From assembly GCA_002349525.1 (NCBI GenBank), contig DEDL01000029.1:156-22264 (forward strand): 22,109 bases of DNA. Direction: 5' to 3'. The notes under the pieces were generated by a model, which saw only the letters and a program-made list of their open reading frames with translations, was not told the origin of the DNA and ran no database searches. This document shows, piece by piece, positions 8,085 to 15,428 of this stretch; positions within the stretch are counted from its first letter, which is position 1, and each line of letters starts with the position of its first letter. Made by a program: the position numbers and the translations under genes. The DNA is from Lachnoclostridium sp. UBA2905 (GTDB lineage Bacteria; Bacillota; Clostridia; Lachnospirales; Lachnospiraceae).

Positions 8085-9308
8085 TTAGTTATTAATTGTT
8101 ACACTACCAAAAGCTACCTTATCCCATTCATCATCGTTAACTTCAACAACATACTTGTCTGCTTCAAGCTGTTCGATCTTCTCCTGGAATACCTCTTCTT
8201 CTTTTTCACTGATAGCTGATGAACACTCTGAATCATACTTTTCAGTACTGTTATTCTCTACCATTTTGATAATGTAACATCCCTTACTGTCTTCAACAAC
8301 ACTGCCTGTAATGTCGCCATTATTCATAGCCTTGATGCTGTTAAGGAGTTCATCATCAAATCCTGCTTCGTCAGCTGTCTCATTAGCAATAATACTCTTT
8401 GTTGTATATTTGATATTAGTTCCTTCCGGGGCCTTAGGTCCCGGATTCTCTGTTGGTGCTGGTGTTGCAGTTGCATTAGCATCTGCTTTCTCTGAAGAAC
8501 CATTGCTTGAAGAATCAATATATGTACTGAAGTCTTCAAGTCCTGATATATCATTATATGAATTCTGAAGCTCTGCTATTGCAGCAGCCCTTTCATCATC
8601 TGACATAACAATTTCGTTACCATTATCATCTGTAGATGAATATGGAATATAATAATACTGGATATCATACTGACGGTATGCTTCTGGAGTAATACCCGCA
8701 TCACTTATAACCTGTGCATCATCAATATCAAATGTATCAATCCAGTCCTTCTTATATCTGTCTGCAAGTGTCTTCTTCTGATAGTAAGCAAGAATTTTCT
8801 TCTTGTTAAGACCTGTATTATTCTTAACACTTGCAGTAAGTTCTGAATACATCTTCTCTGCATCAGATTCAATCTGAGTATTCTCTTCATCTGTGAGTGT
8901 ATATCCAGCTTCAATAGCCTCGTCATACATCATCTGCTTCTGCATAACAGTGTTAAGTGTATTCTCTTTAAGAATCTCACCATATGTCCGTCCATCTTTG
9001 CTCTCAGCACTCCAGTAACTTCCACCATTACTCTGCTTGTAAATCTGGTCAAGATATGCACCTGTCTGTTCTGTTGAATATATATCCGTCATCATGTCAC
9101 TAAGATATATCTTCTCGTCATTAACTGTCATAATAAGTCTTGGATGAAGCTTTTCCCAACATACCATTACAATAACGAAAACAAGAAATACTGCTGCCAT
9201 TCCAATAGCAATAACTCTTCCGTTACCAGATGACTGTGCTACTCCCTTATCTTTACCTTCCTTTTTTGAATTAATAGTCTGATTAGAAACTCTCTTTGCT
9301 GAATTCAT
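8085..9308 (-). CDS. Membrane-anchored PrsA/SurA-like foldase (putative peptidyl-prolyl isomerase)
   Basis: 407 residues. A basic cytosolic tail (1-30) precedes one membrane helix (about 31-51, IAIGMAAVFLVFVIVMVCW), so the rest faces outside. Residues 55-200 (TVNDEKIYLSDMMTDIY, then many charged helices including KKILAYYQKKTLADRYKKDWID) resemble the SurA/PrsA N-terminal chaperone domain. A low-complexity stretch (about 265-285, ATPAPTENPGP) leads to a parvulin-like region (about 290-395) with LLNSIKAMNNGDITGSVVEDSKGCYIIKMVEN, matching the family's pattern of Gly-containing turn then YII+MV. Isomerase activity is not certain because the rotamase core is short and split by the Pro-Thr insert. 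The ribosome site is weak (AAAGG about 13 nt from the ATG). It has its own promoter and sits downstream of cpsD, suggesting folding of exported envelope proteins. Confidence 0.72.
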   Translation of the reverse strand: MNSAKRVSNQTINSKKEGKDKGVAQSSGNGRVIAIGMAAVFLVFVIVMVCWEKLHPRLIMTVNDEKIYLSDMMTDIYSTEQTGAYLDQIYKQSNGGSYWSAESKDGRTYGEILKENTLNTVMQKQMMYDEAIEAGYTLTDEENTQIESDAEKMYSELTASVKNNTGLNKKKILAYYQKKTLADRYKKDWIDTFDIDDAQVISDAGITPEAYRQYDIQYYYIPYSSTDDNGNEIVMSDDERAAAIAELQNSYNDISGLEDFSTYIDSSSNGSSEKADANATATPAPTENPGPKAPEGTNIKYTTKSIIANETADEAGFDDELLNSIKAMNNGDITGSVVEDSKGCYIIKMVENNSTEKYDSECSSAISEKEEEVFQEKIEQLEADKYVVEVNDDEWDKVAFGSVTINN

Positions 9309-9363
9309 AATTAATAAGCTACCTTTCTCTATAGTTACTTTAATGATGTTAAAGCCATACTCT

Positions 9364-9391
9364 ATTTTACAAGATATTCGTCATAAGTCAA
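9364..9391 (-). promoter_or_regulatory. SigA-type promoter of the PrsA/SurA-like gene
   Basis: On the minus strand TTGACT (9391-9386), a 16-bp spacer, then TAAAAT (9369-9364, 5 of 6). The start point would be near 9357, about 50 nt before the ATG. No terminator is visible after cpsD, so readthrough may add to this promoter. Confidence 0.7.
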
Positions 9392-9499
9392 GCAAAACAC
9401 ACATGTTTCACATTCTTAGATATCATAGACCCATTATTTCTTTTTACCCTTTTCTGGCAAATCGCCATATGCAGTATAACTCTTATATGATTTGTAATA

Positions 9500-10204
9500 C
9501 TAACTGTATTTGCCGTATCTATGTCCGTATCCCTTATAATAAGAATATCCGTTATAGTACCCTCCGGTTTTTGTATCAACCTTATTAATAATCGCACCAA
9601 GCATCTTACACTTTGTAAGCTCTAACTGCTTCATAACTGACTGGGCAAATCTATAACTGATTACCTGGTCTTCTATTACAAATATTGCTCCATCACATAC
9701 TCTTGATATAACAGCTGCATCAATAACATAACCAAGAGGTGGTGCATCTACAATAATGTAATCATATTTATCACGACAACCTGTAATCATATCTTCAAAA
9801 TATGAATTACCTAAAAGCTCTGTAGGAATTGGTGTTACAGGTCCCGAGAAAATGATGTCAACGCCCTGTATATTGGTTTCATAGGTAATATTATCGAGTG
9901 TCTCCTGTCCTGAAAGATAATGTGAAAGACCCTTTATCTCTTTTTCCGATGTTACACCGTGTCGTCCGATAAGAGCGGATTTTCTAAGGTCAGCATCTAC
10001 TACAAGTACCTTTTTATTGTCCTCGCCAAGAGCCTGTGCAAGTCTTATGCAAACTGTTGACTTACCCTCATTAGGTGTACAACTGGTAAGAAGAATAACC
10101 TTTATATCGTCACCACAAAAGGACAGGTTGGTTCTAAGTGTTTTATATGCTTCGTTTATATCGTACTGCAGCTCTCCAAGTCTGCTAAATGTTACTTTAT
10201 TCAC
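9500..10204 (-). CDS. cpsD: CpsD/CapB-type tyrosine autokinase (BY-kinase) for exopolysaccharide synthesis
   Basis: 234 residues. Walker A is SCTPNEGKST with Lys48; the BY-kinase-specific Walker A' is VLVVDADLRKS (about 69-79); Walker B is YDYIIVDAPPLG with Asp153. The C-terminal tail (about 214-234) carries eight tyrosines in 21 residues, the autophosphorylation cluster of the family. These kinases act at the membrane with a separate CpsC-type activator and control capsule or exopolysaccharide chain length and export. The start codon is GTG (10202-10204), set by GGAGG 8 nt upstream; no ATG is available in place. The gene follows cpsC by 15 bp and is the last of the cpsB-cpsC-cpsD set. CpsB should dephosphorylate the tail. 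Confidence 0.93.
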   Translation of the reverse strand: MNKVTFSRLGELQYDINEAYKTLRTNLSFCGDDIKVILLTSCTPNEGKSTVCIRLAQALGEDNKKVLVVDADLRKSALIGRHGVTSEKEIKGLSHYLSGQETLDNITYETNIQGVDIIFSGPVTPIPTELLGNSYFEDMITGCRDKYDYIIVDAPPLGYVIDAAVISRVCDGAIFVIEDQVISYRFAQSVMKQLELTKCKMLGAIINKVDTKTGGYYNGYSYYKGYGHRYGKYS

Positions 10205-10219
10205 TTTATATTCCTCCCC

Positions 10220-10972
10220 TTATTTATTTGATGATTTTTTCTTATTCTTTTTACTAAATAAGCCATAACGTTTCTGTTTCTTGTTACGTTCTTCTTCATC
10301 TACTGGTATAGATGCCAGAGTATTAAGTCCAAGATACTTCTCAATATCTTCAGGTGTATGTATTGTGTCATCCATGAGGTAAAGAATAATAAATAAACCA
10401 CATGAAAGTACTGCACCGATAAATGCAGCTATAACAGCTGTTTTCTTGGCACTTCTTCCAACAGGTATATTATTGATACTACCTGTTTCGAATATATTAG
10501 GCTCTTTTGTATCCATAATAAGTGATATACGGTCGATGGCAACATTAGTAAGCTCATCAACCAGAGTCTTTGCAATCCTTGGATCTTCATAAGTTACAGT
10601 AATATTAAGAATTCGTGTATCTGTTGGATTAGAAACACTTATGCATGAACGAAACTGCTTGTAATCAAGCTGGTCCTCCATATGAAGATTTTTAATAACA
10701 GTTTCCAAAACAGTTCTGCTCTGAATCATCTGTATGTAATCATTTGTAATTGAGTTACCAATCTGAAGATCGGCATAAGACAAAACAGTTTCATTGGTCA
10801 GGACATAAACTCCTGAGGTTGAAGAATACATAGGTGTCACAAGATAATGTGAGGCCAGACCACCACCTACTCCAAATACCAGCATAGTAAGAATTATAAT
10901 AACAATCTTACCACGTAAAACAAAAAATAGTTCCTTTAAATCAATTTCAATTTCTTCATTCTTATTATCCAT
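10220..10972 (-). CDS. cpsC: CpsC/Wzz-type polysaccharide co-polymerase, kinase activator
   Basis: 250 residues. Two membrane helices, about 21-43 and 183-205, frame an extracytoplasmic segment of about 140 residues (YSSTSGVYVL, ITNDYIQMIQSRTVLETVIKNL, then TRILNITVTYEDPRIAKTLVDELTN), the typical Wzz/CpsC pattern. The C-terminal cytosolic tail (about 206-250) starts with MDDTIHTPEDIEKYLGLNTLASIP, which in this family contacts and activates the separate kinase, and ends in a Lys-rich run. It likely sets polymer chain length and recruits CpsD. GGGAG lies 7 nt before the ATG. It follows cpsB by 26 bp and precedes cpsD by 15 bp. Confidence 0.92.
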   Translation of the reverse strand: MDNKNEEIEIDLKELFFVLRGKIVIIILTMLVFGVGGGLASHYLVTPMYSSTSGVYVLTNETVLSYADLQIGNSITNDYIQMIQSRTVLETVIKNLHMEDQLDYKQFRSCISVSNPTDTRILNITVTYEDPRIAKTLVDELTNVAIDRISLIMDTKEPNIFETGSINNIPVGRSAKKTAVIAAFIGAVLSCGLFIILYLMDDTIHTPEDIEKYLGLNTLASIPVDEEERNKKQKRYGLFSKKNKKKSSNK

Positions 10973-10998
10973 TCGTTAGCTCCCTATTCCATTATTGT

Positions 10999-11724
10999 TT
11001 ATATAAACTCATTCTTCATGAGTTTTTCATGATTAGTAAAAAGCATCTTTTCAAGAATCTTCTCACCTGTTTTCCTCTTCAGTACATCAATAGCACTCTG
11101 CATGCATGGCTTACGCCAGTCTGTACTATGACAGTCACTACCAAGAAAATCAATCATTCCATCCTTTATAAGCTTTCGTATGTATGAAGCTCTTGCATCC
11201 AGCTTTGGTATAACCGAACTGCAGTTAACCTGCATAAGTACATTAGTACTTTTAAGCTGGGCAATATTCTCATACTTCTTGTAAAGACATCCATACCGCT
11301 CAATATGAGCCAGGATTGGAACATAACCACTTACAATAAATTTTTTTAGTGAGTCAAATAAATCATCAAAGCGAATCTCATATGGAAATTCCACCAATAT
11401 ATACCTTGTCCCATTAAGAGTCAATGCTTCATTGTTCTTAAGTCGCTCTATACTGTCACTTCTGCAATAAATCTCATTACCGGGCAATATTACTATTCCC
11501 TCGTCTCCAATATCTGCCGCTGCCTTTTTAACTTTTTCAAGCTGTTCCAAAAGATAGGTCTTGTCATACTTCTCCTTACCAGAGCCAAAATGAGATGTTG
11601 CATACATTGTACGCACACCTTCATCGTATGCCATAGAAAGCATCTTTATAGTTTCTTCCATACTTTCAGAACCATCATCGACACCTGGAACGATATGGCT
11701 GTGCAAATCCACATATCCACTCAT
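10999..11724 (-). CDS. cpsB: CpsB/CapC-type PHP-family tyrosine-protein phosphatase
   Basis: 241 residues. It is a PHP-fold, metal-dependent phosphatase: DLHSHIVPGVDDGS near the start, ATSHFG, PGNEIY, LAHIERYG and GSDCHSTDWR supply the His/Asp/Glu metal ligands in family order. Such enzymes remove phosphate from the tyrosine tail of CpsD, forming a phosphorylation cycle needed for normal exopolysaccharide production. I place the start at 11724 because GGGAGG is 10 nt upstream; an ATG ten codons earlier (11754) is in frame but has no ribosome site and the site itself would fall inside it. It lies 86 bp after the four-helix membrane protein gene with no terminator between, so it probably belongs to the same operon as the sortase genes. 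Confidence 0.92.
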   Translation of the reverse strand: MSGYVDLHSHIVPGVDDGSESMEETIKMLSMAYDEGVRTMYATSHFGSGKEKYDKTYLLEQLEKVKKAAADIGDEGIVILPGNEIYCRSDSIERLKNNEALTLNGTRYILVEFPYEIRFDDLFDSLKKFIVSGYVPILAHIERYGCLYKKYENIAQLKSTNVLMQVNCSSVIPKLDARASYIRKLIKDGMIDFLGSDCHSTDWRKPCMQSAIDVLKRKTGEKILEKMLFTNHEKLMKNEFI

Positions 11725-11810
11725 ATTTTTCGTTCCTCCCATATTATAATCCATGAAATCACAGACTTTACTTTATGCAGAATATAAGTCAATCCCACAC
11801 CTGAAAAACA

Positions 11811-12638
11811 TCAGTTACTTCGTGACTTTAGAAACGAAGTAAGATAACACAAGATTCCAAAGACAAAAACACCAACCAGACCAACATAAATTCCCTGGCT
11901 TAATGTACTGTCAATAAATGTAGTCACCACACTATTATACGTTATATCTGCATTGTTAACAATACTTAAAATGCGAAATTTAAGTATTTGCGATATAATA
12001 ATTGTGGTAATAGACCCACTGATGATGCCATAGCCTGCATATCTTACTCCTCTGTACTTTCTTTTATGAAGCATTATTACAAGTGCTGTAAGTACTGCAA
12101 ATATAATAAATGATACACATATATATACATTGACCGCAGGAGTATATCTATTAACAAATCCACTATATCCACTTATAAAGCCTATATCAAGTGACTCGGC
12201 ATATTTTATTGCAAGAAGCCTGGCAGTTTTTTCAACATAAGCCGCTATATCCGAATAATTATCAACATCATTTTCCTTCAGATAATCATTTATAACCTCT
12301 ACTGCTTCTTTCTGAAAAGCTTCTGTGTCCACACGTCCGTCTTCATATGCAGATGGATTTTCAAAAATATCATTTGCATTGCGGTATATAAGGCTGTCTG
12401 TAACAATCTTATCAATAAGTTCTTCAGGAAGCTTATATACTGCTGCTGTTTCCTTCAACTTATCCTTAATGTCATCAACAAGACTGCTATAATAATTGCT
12501 TCTTACAAGATTATCCTTAAACATTCCCTTATTAAGCAGTCCACCCCTGATTATAAGACCCATAAGGCACATGGTAAGACTTAAAGCAATCAATACAGAC
12601 AATACCATACTTAAAATTCTTTTTTTCTTTCTGCCCAT
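11811..12638 (-). CDS. Four-helix membrane protein of unknown function, between sortase and cpsB
   Basis: 275 residues, family not recognised. A basic start (MGRKKKR) leads into a membrane helix at about 9-32, then about 130 charged, mostly helical residues probably outside the cell (KLKETAAVYKLPEELIDKIVTD, EAFQKEAVEVINDYL), then three more helices at about 168-191, 197-217 and 248-269. There are no catalytic motifs I can name. The ATG overlaps the sortase stop codon by one base (TGATG) and has AGGAGG 9 nt upstream inside the sortase gene, so the two are translationally coupled. The position suggests a role with the sortase or with CpsBCD in envelope assembly, which is inference only. Confidence 0.8.
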   Translation of the reverse strand: MGRKKKRILSMVLSVLIALSLTMCLMGLIIRGGLLNKGMFKDNLVRSNYYSSLVDDIKDKLKETAAVYKLPEELIDKIVTDSLIYRNANDIFENPSAYEDGRVDTEAFQKEAVEVINDYLKENDVDNYSDIAAYVEKTARLLAIKYAESLDIGFISGYSGFVNRYTPAVNVYICVSFIIFAVLTALVIMLHKRKYRGVRYAGYGIISGSITTIIISQILKFRILSIVNNADITYNSVVTTFIDSTLSQGIYVGLVGVFVFGILCYLTSFLKSRSN

Positions 12639-13303
12639 CAGTCATTACCTCCTATAACAGGACCACTGAGTTTTGAGCAGACATATACTGCCTTCTGTGT
12701 CCTTGCAACATTATTTTCTCCAAAAGGATAACACGTATATAATATCAATCTTTCTGCACTGCTTTCAATATTAAAATCAGAACCATCAATAATATTCACC
12801 TGGTCAACCTTATAAGTGAAAACACCGTATTTTGCAGAAATAGTGATAACATCATCCTTCACAATGTTCTTAAGAGGTGCAAAAAATGTTGTGTCATGAC
12901 CACCTACTACTATATCTTTCCCTTCACCGGGACAATAGGAAAGCTCAGACTGACCTGCCCCTTTAAGAAGTATATCATCAGAATCTCCGTAATATAAAGG
13001 AGCATTCAGACCTTTTACTTCACATGTTATAGTTCCATAATTATCTCCTGACACAGGTCTATTCCAGTTAACTATATTGCCAGCCTGATCATTTTCACTA
13101 CCAGACTGGGACGAATCTTTATAGGAATAATCCTTTATCAACGAATAATTAAATTCTCCAATAAATCTGTCATTAAAACCATTGTGAGGCAACATAAACA
13201 GCGCTGTTCCCACAGCTACTGAAACGATTGTTACAACTACTCCTCTAATGAAGAGCTTCTTCTTTCGATCCATATGATGCGAACTGTGCTTATTATAACC
13301 CAT
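12638..13303 (-). CDS. Sortase family transpeptidase
   Basis: 221 residues. A basic N-terminus is followed by a membrane anchor (about 18-39, IRGVVVTIVSVAVGTALFML), then an extracellular catalytic domain (about 85-220). The triad is visible: His136 in VVGGHDTTFFAPL, Cys191 in LILYTCYPF, and Arg201 in NNVARTQKAVYV. The T-C-Y-P-F form and short size fit class D-like sortases, though class assignment by eye is tentative. Sortases cut a short motif before a C-terminal membrane anchor and join the protein to the cell wall or to another protein. The start at 13303 has AGGAG 10 nt upstream, making it overlap the preceding gene by 67 bp; an ATG at 13273 lacks a ribosome site. The likely substrate is the overlapping upstream gene. 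Confidence 0.9.
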   Translation of the reverse strand: MGYNKHSSHHMDRKKKLFIRGVVVTIVSVAVGTALFMLPHNGFNDRFIGEFNYSLIKDYSYKDSSQSGSENDQAGNIVNWNRPVSGDNYGTITCEVKGLNAPLYYGDSDDILLKGAGQSELSYCPGEGKDIVVGGHDTTFFAPLKNIVKDDVITISAKYGVFTYKVDQVNIIDGSDFNIESSAERLILYTCYPFGENNVARTQKAVYVCSKLSGPVIGGND

Positions 13304-13887
13304 AATATAATTACTCCTAAAACTAATGCTATGATATGAGGAAATGACATGTCAAAACCGGTATTTTTAAGTATACCGTCATAGTTGAATAATTCCTTTC
13401 CCTTACTGTCAACTATTACAACCCTTCCCTCATCTTCGCTTACGATTGGTTTGTTATTCTCTTTTTCCTTTTTTCTTACTTCTTCAATATCTTCGATACC
13501 CTGATCTTTTTCCTCAGGAGATATCTCTGTAATCTCAAATTTCTGATCTCTGTCAAGATCATCCTTTTCCGAATTAACCTTTACAATATAACCCTGTTCA
13601 ACTCCTAACTGCACATTGGAATATATTCCATTGATGGCTTTGTCAGCCTGGGCTGCTGTAAGATTAATATCCTCTCTTGAAAGATATTGTCTAAGCTGTG
13701 AAACATAATTCTGTCTGGCAGTATATGTTTCTCCTTCATATTCAAACGTTCCCTGCGCTACACTGAGTACCCTTATCTCATTGGAATTAATTCCGCCCGA
13801 GGCTATTGCATCATTTGATAAAAATAATGCTGAAGCAAAAATGCAGGCAATTGCAAAAAAATACTTTACATAACTTTTAAATCTCAT
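13237..13887 (-). CDS. Exported, C-terminally anchored protein with LPXTG-like motif; candidate sortase substrate
   Basis: 216 residues from the start chosen here; family not recognised. A signal peptide (about 1-30, basic then FFAIACIFASALFLS, Ala-Ser-Gly cleavage region) precedes a soluble domain (GTFEYEGETYTARQNYVSQLRQYLS, then LTAAQADKAINGIYSNVQLGVEQGYI) and a highly charged Glu/Lys segment (about 110-150). The C-terminus has the layout of a sorting signal: LKNTG (173-177), a membrane helix (about 183-203), then RRSSSLEE. Start: AGAGG is 6 nt before the ATG at 13887; an in-frame ATG at 13908 has only a poor site and is a possible alternative. Its last 67 bp overlap the sortase gene, a strong hint of joint function. 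LKNTG lacks the proline of LPXTG, so it may instead be a plain membrane anchor. Confidence 0.78.
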   Translation of the reverse strand: MRFKSYVKYFFAIACIFASALFLSNDAIASGGINSNEIRVLSVAQGTFEYEGETYTARQNYVSQLRQYLSREDINLTAAQADKAINGIYSNVQLGVEQGYIVKVNSEKDDLDRDQKFEITEISPEEKDQGIEDIEEVRKKEKENNKPIVSEDEGRVVIVDSKGKELFNYDGILKNTGFDMSFPHIIALVLGVIILWVIISTVRIIWIERRSSSLEE

Positions 13888-13929
13888 ACTATACCTCTGA
13901 AATTTCATATTCTAATACCCACAGACCTA

Positions 13930-15231
13930 TTACTTCGTTGTTATCTTTATGTTATTGAGTGTATTACCCATTCCTATTACTATACCATAAGGCGAACCAT
14001 AAATTGTGTCATTCACCTTTCCTGAAAACTCATATATCTTACCAGTCTGCAAAAATTCCACTGTCCAAAGAGTTTCCTTGCTTCTTCTTCCAACTCTTAC
14101 AGTTCCTGCGTTATTCACAACAATCATTCTCTCATTTTCAAGACTATTAAGAAGCTTTGCAACATTTTCAGACCCTTCATAGGTGTAATCATCTATTCTA
14201 AGCTGCATCTTTCCAGTATATGACTTGTTGAGAAGATATATTGTTCTCTCGCTTGCTCCATCTGAAACAACAAACTGTGCTACCAATGGATTATTAGAAT
14301 CCGGAACAAGTGTTTTTATATACTCATCCACTGTCTGTGGAGCCTTGGTCGGAGTCGGTGGAGCCTGTGTTGGTACAGATGGCTCACTGCCTGGAGCTGC
14401 TGTAACAAGCGGTGCTTCCGTCTGTTCAGGACCATCCGTTGGATTCTGTGGATTGTCCGTCGGATTAGCTGGAGCTGTCGGCCGCATCGGTTCTGCAGTA
14501 TTATCCGGCAAAGCCGTAGATCCAGAGGTTGGACTATCAGTTGTATTTCCTGGCAGAATACTTATTTTATCAAATCTCTTTGTTGTATCATACACATTTT
14601 CTGTATTAACCGGGATATGATCCATTCCAGAATCTATTACAACAACAGTTAATTTTTTTGATTTTTTCTTTCCATTCTTTGTTACAGCCTTCGATGTAAC
14701 CTTTATTGTTGTAGTTCCCATATTGATTCCTGTCACCAGGCCCTTACTGTTTACAGAGGCAATATTACTATCAGCCACTTTATAGGCTGCTTTATTATAT
14801 AAAACCTTTGACGGCGTTATTTTCAATTTTAATTGAGCAGTTTTGCCTTTTTTAAGAATAATTGTTGAAGCATTATTCACCTTAAAATCAGTCATATATT
14901 TCCCAACCTTAACCTTAGTTGTTGACTTTTTGACAAGTTTTTTATTCTTTCTGAAATAAACAGTTACTTTCGTTGTACCTGCTCTGCCTGCTTTCAGACG
15001 ACTCTTAGTTGTTACATTAACAATTTTTTTGTTATGGGATTTCATAACAAGCTTTTTATTCTTAATCTTACAGGTCTGTCCCTCATAAAGTTTAATTGTT
15101 CCGGACATATTAACTGTTTTATCTTTTGCTGAAGAATTGTTGGGTTCAATAAATGATAATAAAAATATTATAAGCATTCCGGTTAATGCAAGTGCTGTTT
15201 TTCTCATATGCTTACTTCTGTTATATATCAT
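13930..15231 (-). CDS. Secreted Ig-like (BIG2) protein with Pro/Thr-rich linker
   Basis: 433 residues. The signal peptide (about 9-35, RKTALALTGMLIIFLLSF) ends near NSSAKD. Lysine-rich beta domains follow (about 38-115 and 115-200); the second ends with SNIASVNSKGLVTGINMGTTTIKVTS, a clear BIG2 signature. A Pro/Thr/Ala/Asn linker (about 235-305) joins a C-terminal domain of about 125 residues (VAQFVVSDGASERTIYLLNKSY, TYEGSENVAKLLNSLENERMIVV) that I do not recognise. There is no sorting motif or membrane anchor, so it is probably secreted or held by charge. The start at 15231 has AAAGG 7 nt upstream; a TTG seven codons earlier is in frame but the ribosome site lies within that extension. It is the first gene of the putative operon into the sortase, with 42 bp to the next start. 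A structured leader precedes it. Confidence 0.85.
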   Translation of the reverse strand: MIYNRSKHMRKTALALTGMLIIFLLSFIEPNNSSAKDKTVNMSGTIKLYEGQTCKIKNKKLVMKSHNKKIVNVTTKSRLKAGRAGTTKVTVYFRKNKKLVKKSTTKVKVGKYMTDFKVNNASTIILKKGKTAQLKLKITPSKVLYNKAAYKVADSNIASVNSKGLVTGINMGTTTIKVTSKAVTKNGKKKSKKLTVVVIDSGMDHIPVNTENVYDTTKRFDKISILPGNTTDSPTSGSTALPDNTAEPMRPTAPANPTDNPQNPTDGPEQTEAPLVTAAPGSEPSVPTQAPPTPTKAPQTVDEYIKTLVPDSNNPLVAQFVVSDGASERTIYLLNKSYTGKMQLRIDDYTYEGSENVAKLLNSLENERMIVVNNAGTVRVGRRSKETLWTVEFLQTGKIYEFSGKVNDTIYGSPYGIVIGMGNTLNNIKITTK

Positions 15232-15265
15232 CCTAACACCTTTCCCTTTCAATTATATGTATAAG

Positions 15266-15307
15266 TTTATTCAGACACATGGCCAGGCTGCCAGTTGCCT
15301 GAATAAA
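15266..15307 (-). promoter_or_regulatory. Long inverted repeat in the leader of the 433-residue Ig-like gene
   Basis: TTTATTCAGGCA pairs with TGTCTGAATAAA: 12 pairs with one G-T, at 15307-15296 and 15277-15266. The 18-nt loop can form a further TGGC/GCCA stem. No T run follows on either strand, so it does not look like a terminator. It lies 34 nt upstream of the start codon. Confidence 0.55.
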
Positions 15308-15329
15308 TCTTATCCTACAAACCATAAGA

Positions 15330-15359
15330 TACCCTATATATTGTTGGATATATAGGGTA
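15330..15359. promoter_or_regulatory. Perfect 12-bp palindrome with 6-nt centre (operator or 3'-end structure)
   Basis: TACCCTATATAT (15330-15341) and ATATATAGGGTA (15348-15359) are exact complements around TGTTGG. It lies between the two Ig-like genes. On the minus strand a TATAAT (15371-15366) stands just upstream, so the palindrome would cover a start point; that box has no good -35. There is no T tail, so as a terminator for the 752-residue gene it would be atypical. Confidence 0.55.
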
Positions 15360-15428
15360 CCTAAAATTATATTCAAGTACATTCATCTGCATACAGAAAA
15401 TGAACTTATAAGCAACCAGAATATCTGA

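Noticed and set aside
9430..9499. Terminator directly after cpsD
   Set aside because: Only a 4-bp TGGC/GCCA stem followed by A-rich sequence; readthrough into the foldase gene seems possible.
11725..11754. Upstream ATG of cpsB at 11754
   Set aside because: The ribosome site GGGAGG would lie inside this extension, and nothing suitable precedes the earlier ATG.
14225..14620. 131-codon plus-strand frame inside the 433-residue Ig-like gene
   Set aside because: Gly/Val/Ala/Ser-rich translation is the antisense shadow of the Pro/Thr linker; no ribosome site.
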